This document shows, piece by piece, positions 51,589-59,212 of a stretch of DNA of 64,000 nucleotides (its first letter is position 1; each line of letters opens with the position of its first letter). The stretch covers positions 2,232,001 through 2,296,000 of the forward strand of contig NC_007952.1 of assembly GCF_000013645.1 (NCBI RefSeq), written 5' to 3'. Both the position numbers and the translations under genes were made by a program. This DNA comes from Paraburkholderia xenovorans LB400. GTDB taxonomy: Bacteria; Pseudomonadota; Gammaproteobacteria; Burkholderiales; Burkholderiaceae. Under the pieces are notes generated by a model. That model did no database searches. It had not been told where the DNA came from and saw nothing but the letters and a program-made list of their open reading frames with translations.

Positions 51589-52500
51589 TCAGTCCGCCAG
51601 TCCTTCGCCGGACGACCAGCGTTCGACGTACCTGACCAGTTCGGTCATGTCGCGTTTCGAGCCGTCCTGCATGGCCGCGTAATTCCATACCTGACGGGCG
51701 ACGCTGCCGACCCACATCGGCACGCCGAGCGCCTGGCATTCGTCGACCGCGAGGCCGATGTCCTTGCACACACTGCCGACCGGAAAGCCGAAATCGAAGC
51801 TGCCCGGCAGCACATGCTTCGGGAACTTGTCCATCGTCGCGCCGTTCTTGCCGCTGCCCGAATTGATCACCGACATCATCACTTCCGGATCGAGGCCGCC
51901 GCGCACGCCCGCGACAAACGCCTCCGACGTGATCGCAAACGCGGTGGAGGACAGCATGTTGTTCAGCAGCTTGAGCAACTGCCCCTGGCCCGGCTGGTCG
52001 CCGACCACGAACACCTTGCCGAGCACTTCGAAAAGCCCGCGCACCTGGTCGAGTACAGCCGGCTTGCCGGCCAGCATGATGGCGAGCGTGCCCTTCTTCG
52101 CTCCGGCGGCGCCGCCGCTCACCGGCGCATCGACGGTATCGATGCCCTTCACGAGCAGGCCGTCCGCCACTTCCTTTTCCATGCGCGATCCGACCGTGGA
52201 CAGATCGACGAGAATCTTCACCGCGCTGCCGTCGATCAGTCCGCCTTCGCCGAGCGCGACCTGCCTGAAGATGGCCGGCGTGGGCAGACTCGTGAATACG
52301 ATGCGCGCGGTGTCGGCCACATCCTTCACGGACTTCGCCGCGCGCGCGCCGATCGCCGTCAATTCCGCGACCGCCTGCTCATCGCGATCGAACACGACGA
52401 GCGTATGGCCCGCCTCGATGAGACGGCGCGCCATAGGCCGCCCCATCACGCCTACTCCGACAAAACCGATCGTGTTGCTGCCTTGATCACTGCTCGACAT
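51589..52500 (-). CDS. 3-hydroxyisobutyrate dehydrogenase-family oxidoreductase (copy 3)
   Basis: A 303-residue beta-hydroxyacid dehydrogenase. IGFVGVGVMGRPMARRLIEAGH, APVSGGAAGAKKGTLAIMLAGK and GQLLKLLNN (Lys) are present. ATG at 52500 is preferred because GAGGACAGTC precedes it; the longer frame from 52788 is a shadow of the MmgE/PrpD gene. It is 41 bases downstream of that gene in the same operon. Confidence 0.92.
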   Translation of the reverse strand: MSSSDQGSNTIGFVGVGVMGRPMARRLIEAGHTLVVFDRDEQAVAELTAIGARAAKSVKDVADTARIVFTSLPTPAIFRQVALGEGGLIDGSAVKILVDLSTVGSRMEKEVADGLLVKGIDTVDAPVSGGAAGAKKGTLAIMLAGKPAVLDQVRGLFEVLGKVFVVGDQPGQGQLLKLLNNMLSSTAFAITSEAFVAGVRGGLDPEVMMSVINSGSGKNGATMDKFPKHVLPGSFDFGFPVGSVCKDIGLAVDECQALGVPMWVGSVARQVWNYAAMQDGSKRDMTELVRYVERWSSGEGLAD

Positions 52501-52541
52501 GACTGTCCTCATCTGTTGGGAAGCTGTTTTCGTTGCGCGGC

Positions 52542-53957
52542 TCAGGCCGCACGCGCGAGCCGCATGAGCGACGCGGCATCCGGTTCGCTGTCGAAACGCC
52601 ACAGCGCATCGATCAGCGGTTGCGGCGCTACGCCCGAGCCGCCGTATGCGGCCAGGTCGCGCAGTTTGGCCGCGAGTTCGACATCGGCGAGCGGCGCCGC
52701 GAGACTGCCGCGCGCCGCATGAATGCGCCGCGACACGGTTTCGCCCGAGCGCAGCACGACGGCCACCTGGGCGGACTCCACCGGCCACGATGCATCGTCG
52801 ATAAAACGCAGACGCGCGCCGAACGCACGCAGCGACGGATTGGCGACCGCGCTGTCGCTGAACTCGGCGAGGCCCGCTTTGCCCGTGGCCAGCGCGACCG
52901 CTACCGCATGTTGCGCGCTAACCTGCGATTCGCGGCCGGTGCGCACGTTCGGCCGATCGGTGCGCTCGCGCAACAACGGGTGTCCGGTCAGCTCGACGCG
53001 CTCGACGTCGTCCACGCTCCAGCTCGCATCGCGGCGCAGATCGAGACACGCTTCGATCACGGGGTTCAGCACCACGCCGCACGGGTACGGTTTATAGGTG
53101 TTCGACAGCAGCGCCCATTCGTGGCCGAGTTCCCGCGTCAACGCCTCGACATCCGGCTCCGTTGCGGCGACGCGCACGAAACCGCGCGTGCCTTCGAGCG
53201 GCGCATCGGGGCCGGAGAAATCGTCGGCTGCGAGCAGCGCGGATAGCAGGCCGTTACGCGCCGCGTTGCCGACGCTGATGCTCTTCGACATGGTGCCGAG
53301 CGTCTCCACCAGGCCGCCGGCCTGTGCCGACGCATTGCCTAGTGCCCACCCGATCTGTTGCGCGCTCAGGCCCTGCGCTTTGGCGATCGCCGCAGCCGCG
53401 CCGAACACGCCGCAAGTCGACGTGATATGCCAGCCGCGCCGATAGTGCTCGGGCGAAACCGCATTGCCGATCCGGCATTCCACTTCCACGCCGACGACGA
53501 ATGCGAGCAGCAGCGCTTCGCCAGTCAGCGGGCGGGCGCCAGGCGCAAAGTCCGCAAGCGATTCGGCGAAGGCGAACAGCGCGGCGGCGACAGGTGCAGT
53601 CGGATGGATGATGGTCGGAATATGCGTGTCGTCGAAGTCGAACACGTTCGCGCTCATGGCGTTGAGCGCCGCGGCGTTCAGCATGTCGAAACGTTCGCGC
53701 CGCCCGATCACACTCGAACCTTCGCCCGCGCTAAAGCGCCGATAGGTGTGCACGGCTTTGCCGAGCGTCGGGTCGGAGCAGCCGGCCAGCGCAACCGCCA
53801 GATAGTTGACGAGCGAGCGCCTGGCTTCGTGGCGCACGGCGGCCGGCACGTCATGCCACGTCGTGTCCGCTACCCACTGCGCGACGCGCTGCGTCACGTG
53901 ACCGGCGTCACTGTTCGTGCTGGCCTGGCCTGAACTGCTGTCTGACTGTGCTGCCAT
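52542..53957 (-). CDS. MmgE/PrpD family protein (third copy)
   Basis: A 471-residue protein. RRSLVNYLAVALAGCSDPT, MSANVFDFDDTHIPTIIHPTAPVAAALFAFAE, GWHITSTCGVFGAAAAIAKAQGL and SNTYKPYPCGVVLNPVIEA are the MmgE/PrpD blocks (H-A-x-D-F-D-D replaced by NVFDFDDTH). It could dehydrate, decarboxylate or epimerise an acid made by the operon. ATG at 53957 is used; a TTG at 53963 is closer to GAGGA. It follows the MFS gene by 81 bases. Confidence 0.88.
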   Translation of the reverse strand: MAAQSDSSSGQASTNSDAGHVTQRVAQWVADTTWHDVPAAVRHEARRSLVNYLAVALAGCSDPTLGKAVHTYRRFSAGEGSSVIGRRERFDMLNAAALNAMSANVFDFDDTHIPTIIHPTAPVAAALFAFAESLADFAPGARPLTGEALLLAFVVGVEVECRIGNAVSPEHYRRGWHITSTCGVFGAAAAIAKAQGLSAQQIGWALGNASAQAGGLVETLGTMSKSISVGNAARNGLLSALLAADDFSGPDAPLEGTRGFVRVAATEPDVEALTRELGHEWALLSNTYKPYPCGVVLNPVIEACLDLRRDASWSVDDVERVELTGHPLLRERTDRPNVRTGRESQVSAQHAVAVALATGKAGLAEFSDSAVANPSLRAFGARLRFIDDASWPVESAQVAVVLRSGETVSRRIHAARGSLAAPLADVELAAKLRDLAAYGGSGVAPQPLIDALWRFDSEPDAASLMRLARAA

Positions 53958-54038
53958 GTGCAAAGGTTGTCCTCTACCGGATGTCTCTCTTGATTCACTG
54001 CGACGCCTCGTGCGGACTCACCGCACGCGAGGACGCGC

Positions 54039-55451
54039 TTACGGTTCGGTGGCCGACGCCGCGCGGGCGTTGACCGACTGGCCTGACGCGTCGGTCGTGT
54101 CGCTGACTTCGGCGGCGATCGACTCGAGCGAACGCTTCCTGGTCTCGGTGCCGAGCACACCCACGATCAATGCCTGCACGAGCAACGTGCCGACGATCAG
54201 TGTCAGGACGCCGGCAATGCCGAAGCCCGTGAAAGCCCACGCTACAACGTACGGCACGGCGATGCTGACCGCGCGCCCGGCGGTATTCGACACGCCCGAG
54301 CCGCGCAGACGCAGTTCGGTCGGGAACAGTTCCGGCACGTAGGTCGCGACGCTGAACGACGACAGCACGTAAATACAGCAGGTAATCGCAAAACCGAGCG
54401 CGGTAATCATCACTTCCGACTGCGCGAACGGATAGGCCGCGCCGAATGCCGCGCAGATCAGCGAAAACAATACGATGCCCCATTTGCGGCCGACACGCTC
54501 GGCGAGCACAAAGGCGATCAGGGAGCCGACCGGGCCGCCCGCGAACATCACGCTCGTCAGGCCGAGCGAATTCGACACGCTGTGGCCCTGCTTGACGAGG
54601 AAGGTCGGAATCCAGCTGACGAACGCGTAGTTGACGATAAAGAGCGCGACCAGCACGGTGATGCCGGTAATGGTGCGCGTCAGCAGACGGCGCGTGAACA
54701 GATCACCGAGACGCCCGTTACCCGGCGCCGCGCGACGCGGCTGCTGGGCGGCCGCCGCGATCGCCGTGGCGGAATCGACGCCGCAGGCTTTTTCGATGGT
54801 GGACACCACCTGGTCCGCTTCATCCGTGCGGTTGCGCGAAGCCAGCCAGCGCGGCGACTCCGGCATCGACTTGCGCAGGAACCACACGAAAAGCGCACCG
54901 CAACCGGCGATCGCGAACATCCAGCGCCAGCCGTAATGCGGCACGATCAGCCAGCCGAGGAAGGTGGACAGGAACAGCGAGGTGTTGATGATCAGATTGA
55001 GGATCGTGCCGAAGCGGCCACGCCACGCGGCCGGAATGAACTCGCTCAACGTGCCGTAGCCGACCACGATTTCCGCGCCCATGCCGATGCCCATCACGAG
55101 GCGGAAGAAGATCAGCCAGTACATGGAAGGCGCGAGCGCCGCGGCGATCGACGCGAAGCCGTAGATGCCGAGGTTGAACTGGTAGCAGAAGCGCCGGCCG
55201 AAGCGATCGCCGAGCACGCCCGAAAGCCAGGCGCCCGACATCATGCCGACGAACGTGACCGACACGAACATCGCATTGAGCTTCAGCGTGGATTCGCCGC
55301 TGTGGATCATCGCGGCAAGCACGGTGCCGGCGATATAGATATCGAATGAGTCGAAGTACATGCCCGCGGCAATCAGCCCGAGCAACCGCCAGTGATAACC
55401 GGATAGCGGCAGGCTGTCCAGCCGGTATCCAATCGTTGCTTCGTTCTGCAT
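54039..55451 (-). CDS. MFS transporter, metabolite:H+ symporter (paralogue of the 37897 gene)
   Basis: A 470-residue permease. HWRLLGLIAAGMYFDSFDIYIAGTVLA, GVLGDRFGRRFCYQFNLGIYGF, MGIGMGAEIVVGYGTLSEFIPA and GWRWMFAIAGCGALFVWFLRKSMPESPRWLA align blockwise with the permease at 37897. It probably carries the acid degraded by the downstream minus-strand operon (PrpD, dehydrogenases, NIPSNAP, aldehyde dehydrogenase). Its 352-base upstream space holds one FCD-GntR-like and one LacI-type operator candidate. Confidence 0.93.
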   Translation of the reverse strand: MQNEATIGYRLDSLPLSGYHWRLLGLIAAGMYFDSFDIYIAGTVLAAMIHSGESTLKLNAMFVSVTFVGMMSGAWLSGVLGDRFGRRFCYQFNLGIYGFASIAAALAPSMYWLIFFRLVMGIGMGAEIVVGYGTLSEFIPAAWRGRFGTILNLIINTSLFLSTFLGWLIVPHYGWRWMFAIAGCGALFVWFLRKSMPESPRWLASRNRTDEADQVVSTIEKACGVDSATAIAAAAQQPRRAAPGNGRLGDLFTRRLLTRTITGITVLVALFIVNYAFVSWIPTFLVKQGHSVSNSLGLTSVMFAGGPVGSLIAFVLAERVGRKWGIVLFSLICAAFGAAYPFAQSEVMITALGFAITCCIYVLSSFSVATYVPELFPTELRLRGSGVSNTAGRAVSIAVPYVVAWAFTGFGIAGVLTLIVGTLLVQALIVGVLGTETRKRSLESIAAEVSDTTDASGQSVNARAASATEP

Positions 55452-55578
55452 GGATGCTGTCTCCGTGAATGTCTTTGTTCTGGTTCCGTAGCTTCCAACA
55501 CCGCCTGCCTTGCGCCGCTGCTTTCGTCGTAGCTCTCATCGCCGGATGTGAGCGGTAACATCAAGATGGATTATATTC

Positions 55579-55589
55579 CTGTCATACAA
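55579..55589. promoter_or_regulatory. Candidate FCD-GntR operator upstream of MFS operon
   Basis: On the minus strand it reads TTGTATGACAG, fitting TTGT-NN-GACA. The flanking GGAATA is like the sequence next to the 43575 site (GGAAATA). It lies about 130 bases before the ATG at 55451. Confidence 0.35.
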
Positions 55590-55775
55590 TCGGTCAAGGC
55601 GATATTGGCTGTTCCGCAGCTTCTTTTTGTGTTGCAGTGCATGACGATCAGGCGTGCCTTCCCACCGCTAAGCCGGGTTTGGCCTTGATCGGGCCTGGCT
55701 GCGGCGTACAGGCTGCCAACGCTATTTTTGCTTCGGCGCGGCCAGTTCGCGCATCCTCGCTGACCGGACAACTCC

Positions 55776-55789
55776 GGATAGCGCTAACA
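55776..55789. promoter_or_regulatory. LacI-type operator candidate 1
   Basis: GGATAGCGCTAACA, sharing GATAGCGCTAAC with the site at 56662. It lies between the SDR stop and the MFS start, so it could control the MFS-led operon. Confidence 0.5.
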
Positions 55790-55803
55790 CATTAACCGGC
55801 AGG

Positions 55804-56583
55804 TTATGTCGCCAGCCAGCCGCCATCTACGGGCAGCATCGCGCCCGTCATCTCCGCCGCCGCGTCGCTGCACATGAACACCACCAGATCCGCGACATGC
55901 GACGCCTGCACGAAATGGCCGGTCGGCTGTTTGCCGGTCAGAAAGCGCTCGATTGCCGTTTCGCGGTCGAGCCTCTCTTCTTCCATTAGCGCCTGAATGC
56001 GATTCTCGCTGGTCGGCGTATGCACGGCGCCCGGACAGACCGCGTTGCAGGTAATGCCCTGCCCCATTGTTTCGGCGGCCACCGCGCGCGTCAGACCGAG
56101 CAGCGCGGATTTGGTGGTCACGTAATCGACACGATTGGCCGTGCCGCGCATGCCGTACACCGAGGTCATATTGAAGATGCGGCCCCAACCGCGCTCGCGC
56201 ATGCCGGGCAGCGCCAGACGGATGGTGTGAAACGCCGCGCTCAGATTCACGGAGAGCGCCTGCTCCCATTTGTCGACCGGAAACGCTTCGATCGGCGCGA
56301 AATGGCGCACCACCGCATTGTTGATCAGCACGTCGATCGCGCCGACGCGCTCGATCGTCTCGAACATCATCCGCTCGACGGCCCGCGCATCGCCGAGGTC
56401 CACCTGCAGATAATCCGCGCGATAACCGTGTTTCTGCTCGAAGGCCGCGCGCGCGGGCTCGACCTGCTCAGGCGTTTCCACGCCGTGCAGCACGACCCGG
56501 CAGCCGGCGCCGGCCAGTGCGTCGGCCATAGCCAGACCCAGCCCATGCGACGAGCCTGTTACGAGTGCAGTTCTCCCCTTCAT
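55804..56583 (-). CDS. Short-chain dehydrogenase/reductase (3-hydroxybutyrate dehydrogenase-like)
   Basis: A 259-residue SDR. TALVTGSSHGLGLAMADAL is the NAD(P)-binding loop (TGxxxGxG), INNAV follows, then SVYGMRGTANRVDYVTTKSA with the catalytic Tyr-x-x-x-Lys, and GITCNAVCPGAVHTP. It most resembles 3-hydroxybutyrate dehydrogenase-type SDRs, but other hydroxyacid or sugar oxidations are possible. ATG at 56583 is chosen; the longer frame to 56805 is not coding-like. The LacI-type operator at 56662 is about 80 bases upstream, so it is probably induced with the lactonase-like gene. Confidence 0.92.
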   Translation of the reverse strand: MKGRTALVTGSSHGLGLAMADALAGAGCRVVLHGVETPEQVEPARAAFEQKHGYRADYLQVDLGDARAVERMMFETIERVGAIDVLINNAVVRHFAPIEAFPVDKWEQALSVNLSAAFHTIRLALPGMRERGWGRIFNMTSVYGMRGTANRVDYVTTKSALLGLTRAVAAETMGQGITCNAVCPGAVHTPTSENRIQALMEEERLDRETAIERFLTGKQPTGHFVQASHVADLVVFMCSDAAAEMTGAMLPVDGGWLAT

Positions 56584-56661
56584 TCCGCGATTTTCCCTGT
56601 CTGTCGAAAGCATGGCCGTTGCCAGGCCGCAGGCGAAACACAAACGTTCGCCATCTCTTAA

Positions 56662-56675
56662 TGATAGCGCTAACT
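56662..56675. promoter_or_regulatory. LacI-type operator candidate 2
   Basis: TGATAGCGCTAACT, a CG-centred palindromic core (ATAGCGCTA) flanked by TTAA on both sides. It lies 79-92 bases upstream of the SDR start. Confidence 0.55.
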
Positions 56676-56810
56676 TAACCGAAAAGGCGCAGCGCTGCAA
56701 CCTGGGGAATTGCCCGGGAGCAGATAAAAGAGAGCACGACGGAACCGGGCGCGGCAGCGGCGGACGGGCATGACAAGGCAACGCAGCAAGCCTTTCGAAC
56801 GGCACAAAAA

Positions 56811-56834
56811 GAAAAGGGGCGCATTGTGCGCCCC
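56811..56834 (-). terminator. Rho-independent terminator of the LacI-family gene
   Basis: GGGGCGCA (56816-56823), loop TTG, TGCGCCCC (56827-56834). On the minus strand it is followed by TTTTCTTTTT. It begins 28 bases after the stop of the LacI gene (56862), in the right orientation. Confidence 0.8.
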
Positions 56835-56861
56835 AGGTTCACTAGCAATGAAACCGCCGCT

Positions 56862-58001
56862 TCAGGTGCTTTCGCGCTGGATAATTTCGAAACCGAGATC
56901 GAGCCTGGCCGGCACGACCGGTTCGTTGCGCATTCTTTGCAGCAGCGCTTCGGCGCTGCGCCGGCCGATCTCCAGACGAGGCAGGTTCAGACAGGTCAGG
57001 CGCGGCACCGTGTGGCGCAAGATGTCGAGATCGTCGAAACCGGCAATCGCGACGCGCTCCGGCACTTTCCAGTTGCGCCGCTGCGCTTCGAACAGCGCGC
57101 CGACCGCGAGCACGTCGCCGGCGAAGAAGATCGCGTCCACTTCGGGCACGCGCTGCATCATGTCCACCATCGCATGTGCGCCGGAGGTCAGGCCGCCCTC
57201 CACTTCGCGCACGAGCCCGGGGTTGCGCTCGCGGCCGAGCGCCTCGAGCGCCGCGTAGTAGCCCTTCAGACGCTCGCGGGCGCGCATGTTGTTCTTCGTG
57301 GTGAGGCAGACGAACCCGATCGACTTGTAGCCGCGCCCCGCCAGATACAGCGTCATTTCCTTGGCCGCGTTGAAATTCGAGTAGCTGACGGCCATGTCGA
57401 GCGGCGTGCGCGCGAGGTCGCCCGTTTCGACAATGGGAATGCCGGCGGCGCGGATCAACTGGACGGCGCGCGGCGTATGCACGGTGTCGTGCAGCACGAG
57501 CCCGGACACGCGCTGGGCGATGAACGCGTCGATCAGCGCCTCTTCTTCTTCGAGCGAGTAGCCGCTGTCGGCCAGCAACAATTGCATGCCGGCGGAGCGC
57601 AACACGTCGGCACAACCCTTGATGCTATGCGAGTACAGCGAATTCTGGATGCTCGGGACAATCTGGCCGACCACATTCGAGCGCGCCGACGCGAGATTCG
57701 AGGCGATGTGATTCGGAACATAGCCTATGCGGCGCACCGTATCGAGCACCAGCTTGCGGGTTTCCTTGGAGAGCCGTTCAGGTTCGTTGAGCGCGCGCGA
57801 CACTGTCATCAGGGACACGTTCGCCGCCTTCGCAACGTCGATCATGCGCACCGCCTGCCCGCCCGGGCGTGTCCTGGCCGCGGTCGTGCCCGCGCTTTTG
57901 CCCGTTTTTCGCGCGGCTTTCGATGCGGTTTTCACTTCCCCGCCCGGCCCGCCTGCCAACCTGATCTTCCCGTCCTCGACGGCCGTCACACGCTTTTTCA
58001 C
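56862..58001 (-). CDS. LacI-family transcriptional regulator
   Basis: A 379-residue regulator. The LacI HTH reads MIDVAKAANVSLMTVSRALNEPERLSKETRKLVLDTVRRIGYVPN (residues about 53-97). The hinge helix, HIASNLASARSNVVG, and the periplasmic-binding-like domain follow (IFFAGDVLAVGALFEAQRRNWKVPERVAIAGFDD). A basic extension of about 50 residues precedes the HTH if GTG at 58001 is right; ATG at 57845 would cut into the HTH. Operator candidates of LacI type lie at 58145, 56662 and 55776, so it likely represses the lactonase-like, SDR and MFS genes until a pathway metabolite is present. Confidence 0.88.
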   Translation of the reverse strand: MKKRVTAVEDGKIRLAGGPGGEVKTASKAARKTGKSAGTTAARTRPGGQAVRMIDVAKAANVSLMTVSRALNEPERLSKETRKLVLDTVRRIGYVPNHIASNLASARSNVVGQIVPSIQNSLYSHSIKGCADVLRSAGMQLLLADSGYSLEEEEALIDAFIAQRVSGLVLHDTVHTPRAVQLIRAAGIPIVETGDLARTPLDMAVSYSNFNAAKEMTLYLAGRGYKSIGFVCLTTKNNMRARERLKGYYAALEALGRERNPGLVREVEGGLTSGAHAMVDMMQRVPEVDAIFFAGDVLAVGALFEAQRRNWKVPERVAIAGFDDLDILRHTVPRLTCLNLPRLEIGRRSAEALLQRMRNEPVVPARLDLGFEIIQREST

Positions 58002-58144
58002 TCGCCCATCCGGCTCTTTGATCTGATAGCCGATTGTAGCGTATGCCAGGCGCCGTTCCGCGCGGGCGGGCCGCGACTGATCAAGCCGGGCACTGCTCGA
58101 ACCGCGCCCGCAACGACACAACACAAGCCGCCGGCTGCTTGTTA

Positions 58145-58158
58145 TGATAGCGCTCTCA
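58145..58158. promoter_or_regulatory. LacI-type operator candidate 3
   Basis: TGATAGCGCTCTCA, with six of seven half-site positions palindromic. It lies 27-40 bases before the ATG at 58185, where a bound repressor would block the promoter or leader of the lactonase-like gene. Confidence 0.55.
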
Positions 58159-58184
58159 TACATGGGAAACAGGAGACAGCTGCC

Positions 58185-58985
58185 ATGACAGCCGCACCGG
58201 AAAACTACAAGATTTACGCCATCAAGTATGCGCATCACGACCGTCCCGCCCGCGACAACTTCCTTGGCGGCGATCCGCACGATGTGAACATGCCGCTCGA
58301 CTATTTCGTGTGGGCGGTGGTCGGCGAGAGCCGCACCTTCCTCGTCGACACGGGTTTCGACGTCGAAGGCGGTACGAAACGCCGCCGCACCATCACGCAC
58401 TCCGTCGAAGCGGGACTCGGCGCGATCGGCATTCGCCCCGACACGGTCGAAGACGTGATCATCACGCACATGCACTACGACCACGCCGGCAACCGTTCGC
58501 TCTTCCCGAAGGCGCGCTACCACGTGCAGGACCGCGAAATGGCGTATTGCACGGGCCGCTGCATGTGTCATGGCGCACTGAACCACCCGTTCGATCCGGA
58601 AGACGTCAAATCCATGGTCGGCCGCGTTTTCGACGGCCGGGTGGCGTTTCACGACGGCGCGTCGAACCTCACCGCGGGACTGAGTGTGCACCGCGTCGGC
58701 GGCCATACCGACGGCCTGCAGGTGGTGCGTGTGCATACTGAGCGTGGCTGGGTGGTGCTCGCTTCCGATGCATCGCACCTGTACGCGAACATGGAGCAGA
58801 ACCGCCCGTTCCCCGCCGTGTACAACGTGGGCGACATGATCGAAGGCTATCGTCGCGCGCACGAACTGGCGGACTCCGCGCAACACGTCGTGCCCGGCCA
58901 TGACCCGGCCGTGCTGACGCGCTACCCGGCCGAGAGCAGGGAAACGGAAGGCTGGATCGTGCGGCTCGACGCGGCGCCGCGTTGA
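58185..58985 (+). CDS. Metallo-beta-lactamase-fold hydrolase, AHL-lactonase-like (second copy)
   Basis: A 266-residue hydrolase. ITHMHYDH (His95, His97, Asp99, His100), GGHTDG, VLASDASHLY and PGHDPAV give the full dimetal ligand set. It is a paralogue of the protein at 39283: both start with YAIKYA/FAIKYA and MPLDY, then VDTGF/IDTGF. CAGGAGACAG precedes the ATG. The gene is divergent from the LacI regulator across 183 bases with a LacI operator in front. No acyl-homoserine-lactone genes are nearby, so a lactone in the regulated pathway is the likelier substrate. Confidence 0.9.
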   Translation: MTAAPENYKIYAIKYAHHDRPARDNFLGGDPHDVNMPLDYFVWAVVGESRTFLVDTGFDVEGGTKRRRTITHSVEAGLGAIGIRPDTVEDVIITHMHYDHAGNRSLFPKARYHVQDREMAYCTGRCMCHGALNHPFDPEDVKSMVGRVFDGRVAFHDGASNLTAGLSVHRVGGHTDGLQVVRVHTERGWVVLASDASHLYANMEQNRPFPAVYNVGDMIEGYRRAHELADSAQHVVPGHDPAVLTRYPAESRETEGWIVRLDAAPR

Positions 58986-59112
58986 GAGGGTGCAGCCGGG
59001 CCGATATCCGCACCGTCATGCAGCGTTTCCCGCACCGTCCTGGTGAGTTTTAAGCGAAGGCTAAAGAAGTTCGCCAACCGGTCGATACCATGATTAGGGG
59101 TTTTTCCCGCTT

Positions 59113-59133
59113 CCGGACCTGACCCAGGTCCGG
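59113..59133 (+). terminator. Hairpin upstream of the GGDEF/EAL gene
   Basis: CCGGACCTG (59113-59121), loop ACC, CAGGTCCGG (59125-59133), 9-bp stem. It lies 128 bases after the lactonase stop and 79 before the signalling gene. It may end the lactonase transcript or be a leader structure; there is no T-run after it. Confidence 0.4.
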
Positions 59134-59212
59134 CGTTCCCCGCATGGAGAAACGCAGTGAAACGTCTGGCTTATGGCGCCCGCGGTGAAGCCTCCGCGCT
59201 CGAGCGGCGCCC

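Larger units (their letters stand above)
55452..55803. other. Upstream region of the MFS operon with two operator candidates
   Basis: A 352-base stretch before the MFS start. It contains an FCD-GntR-type candidate at 55579-55589 and a LacI-type candidate at 55776-55789. The short ORFs here have no ribosome-binding support. Confidence 0.5.

Noticed and set aside
56862..58901. 679-residue frame extending the LacI regulator
   Set aside because: The N-terminal third is antisense to the lactonase-like gene. The LacI HTH sits near 57700-57845, and a GTG start at 58001 is enough.
56826..58985. 719-residue plus-strand frame through the LacI gene
   Set aside because: Only the last 266 residues are a real hydrolase. 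The rest is antisense to lacI.
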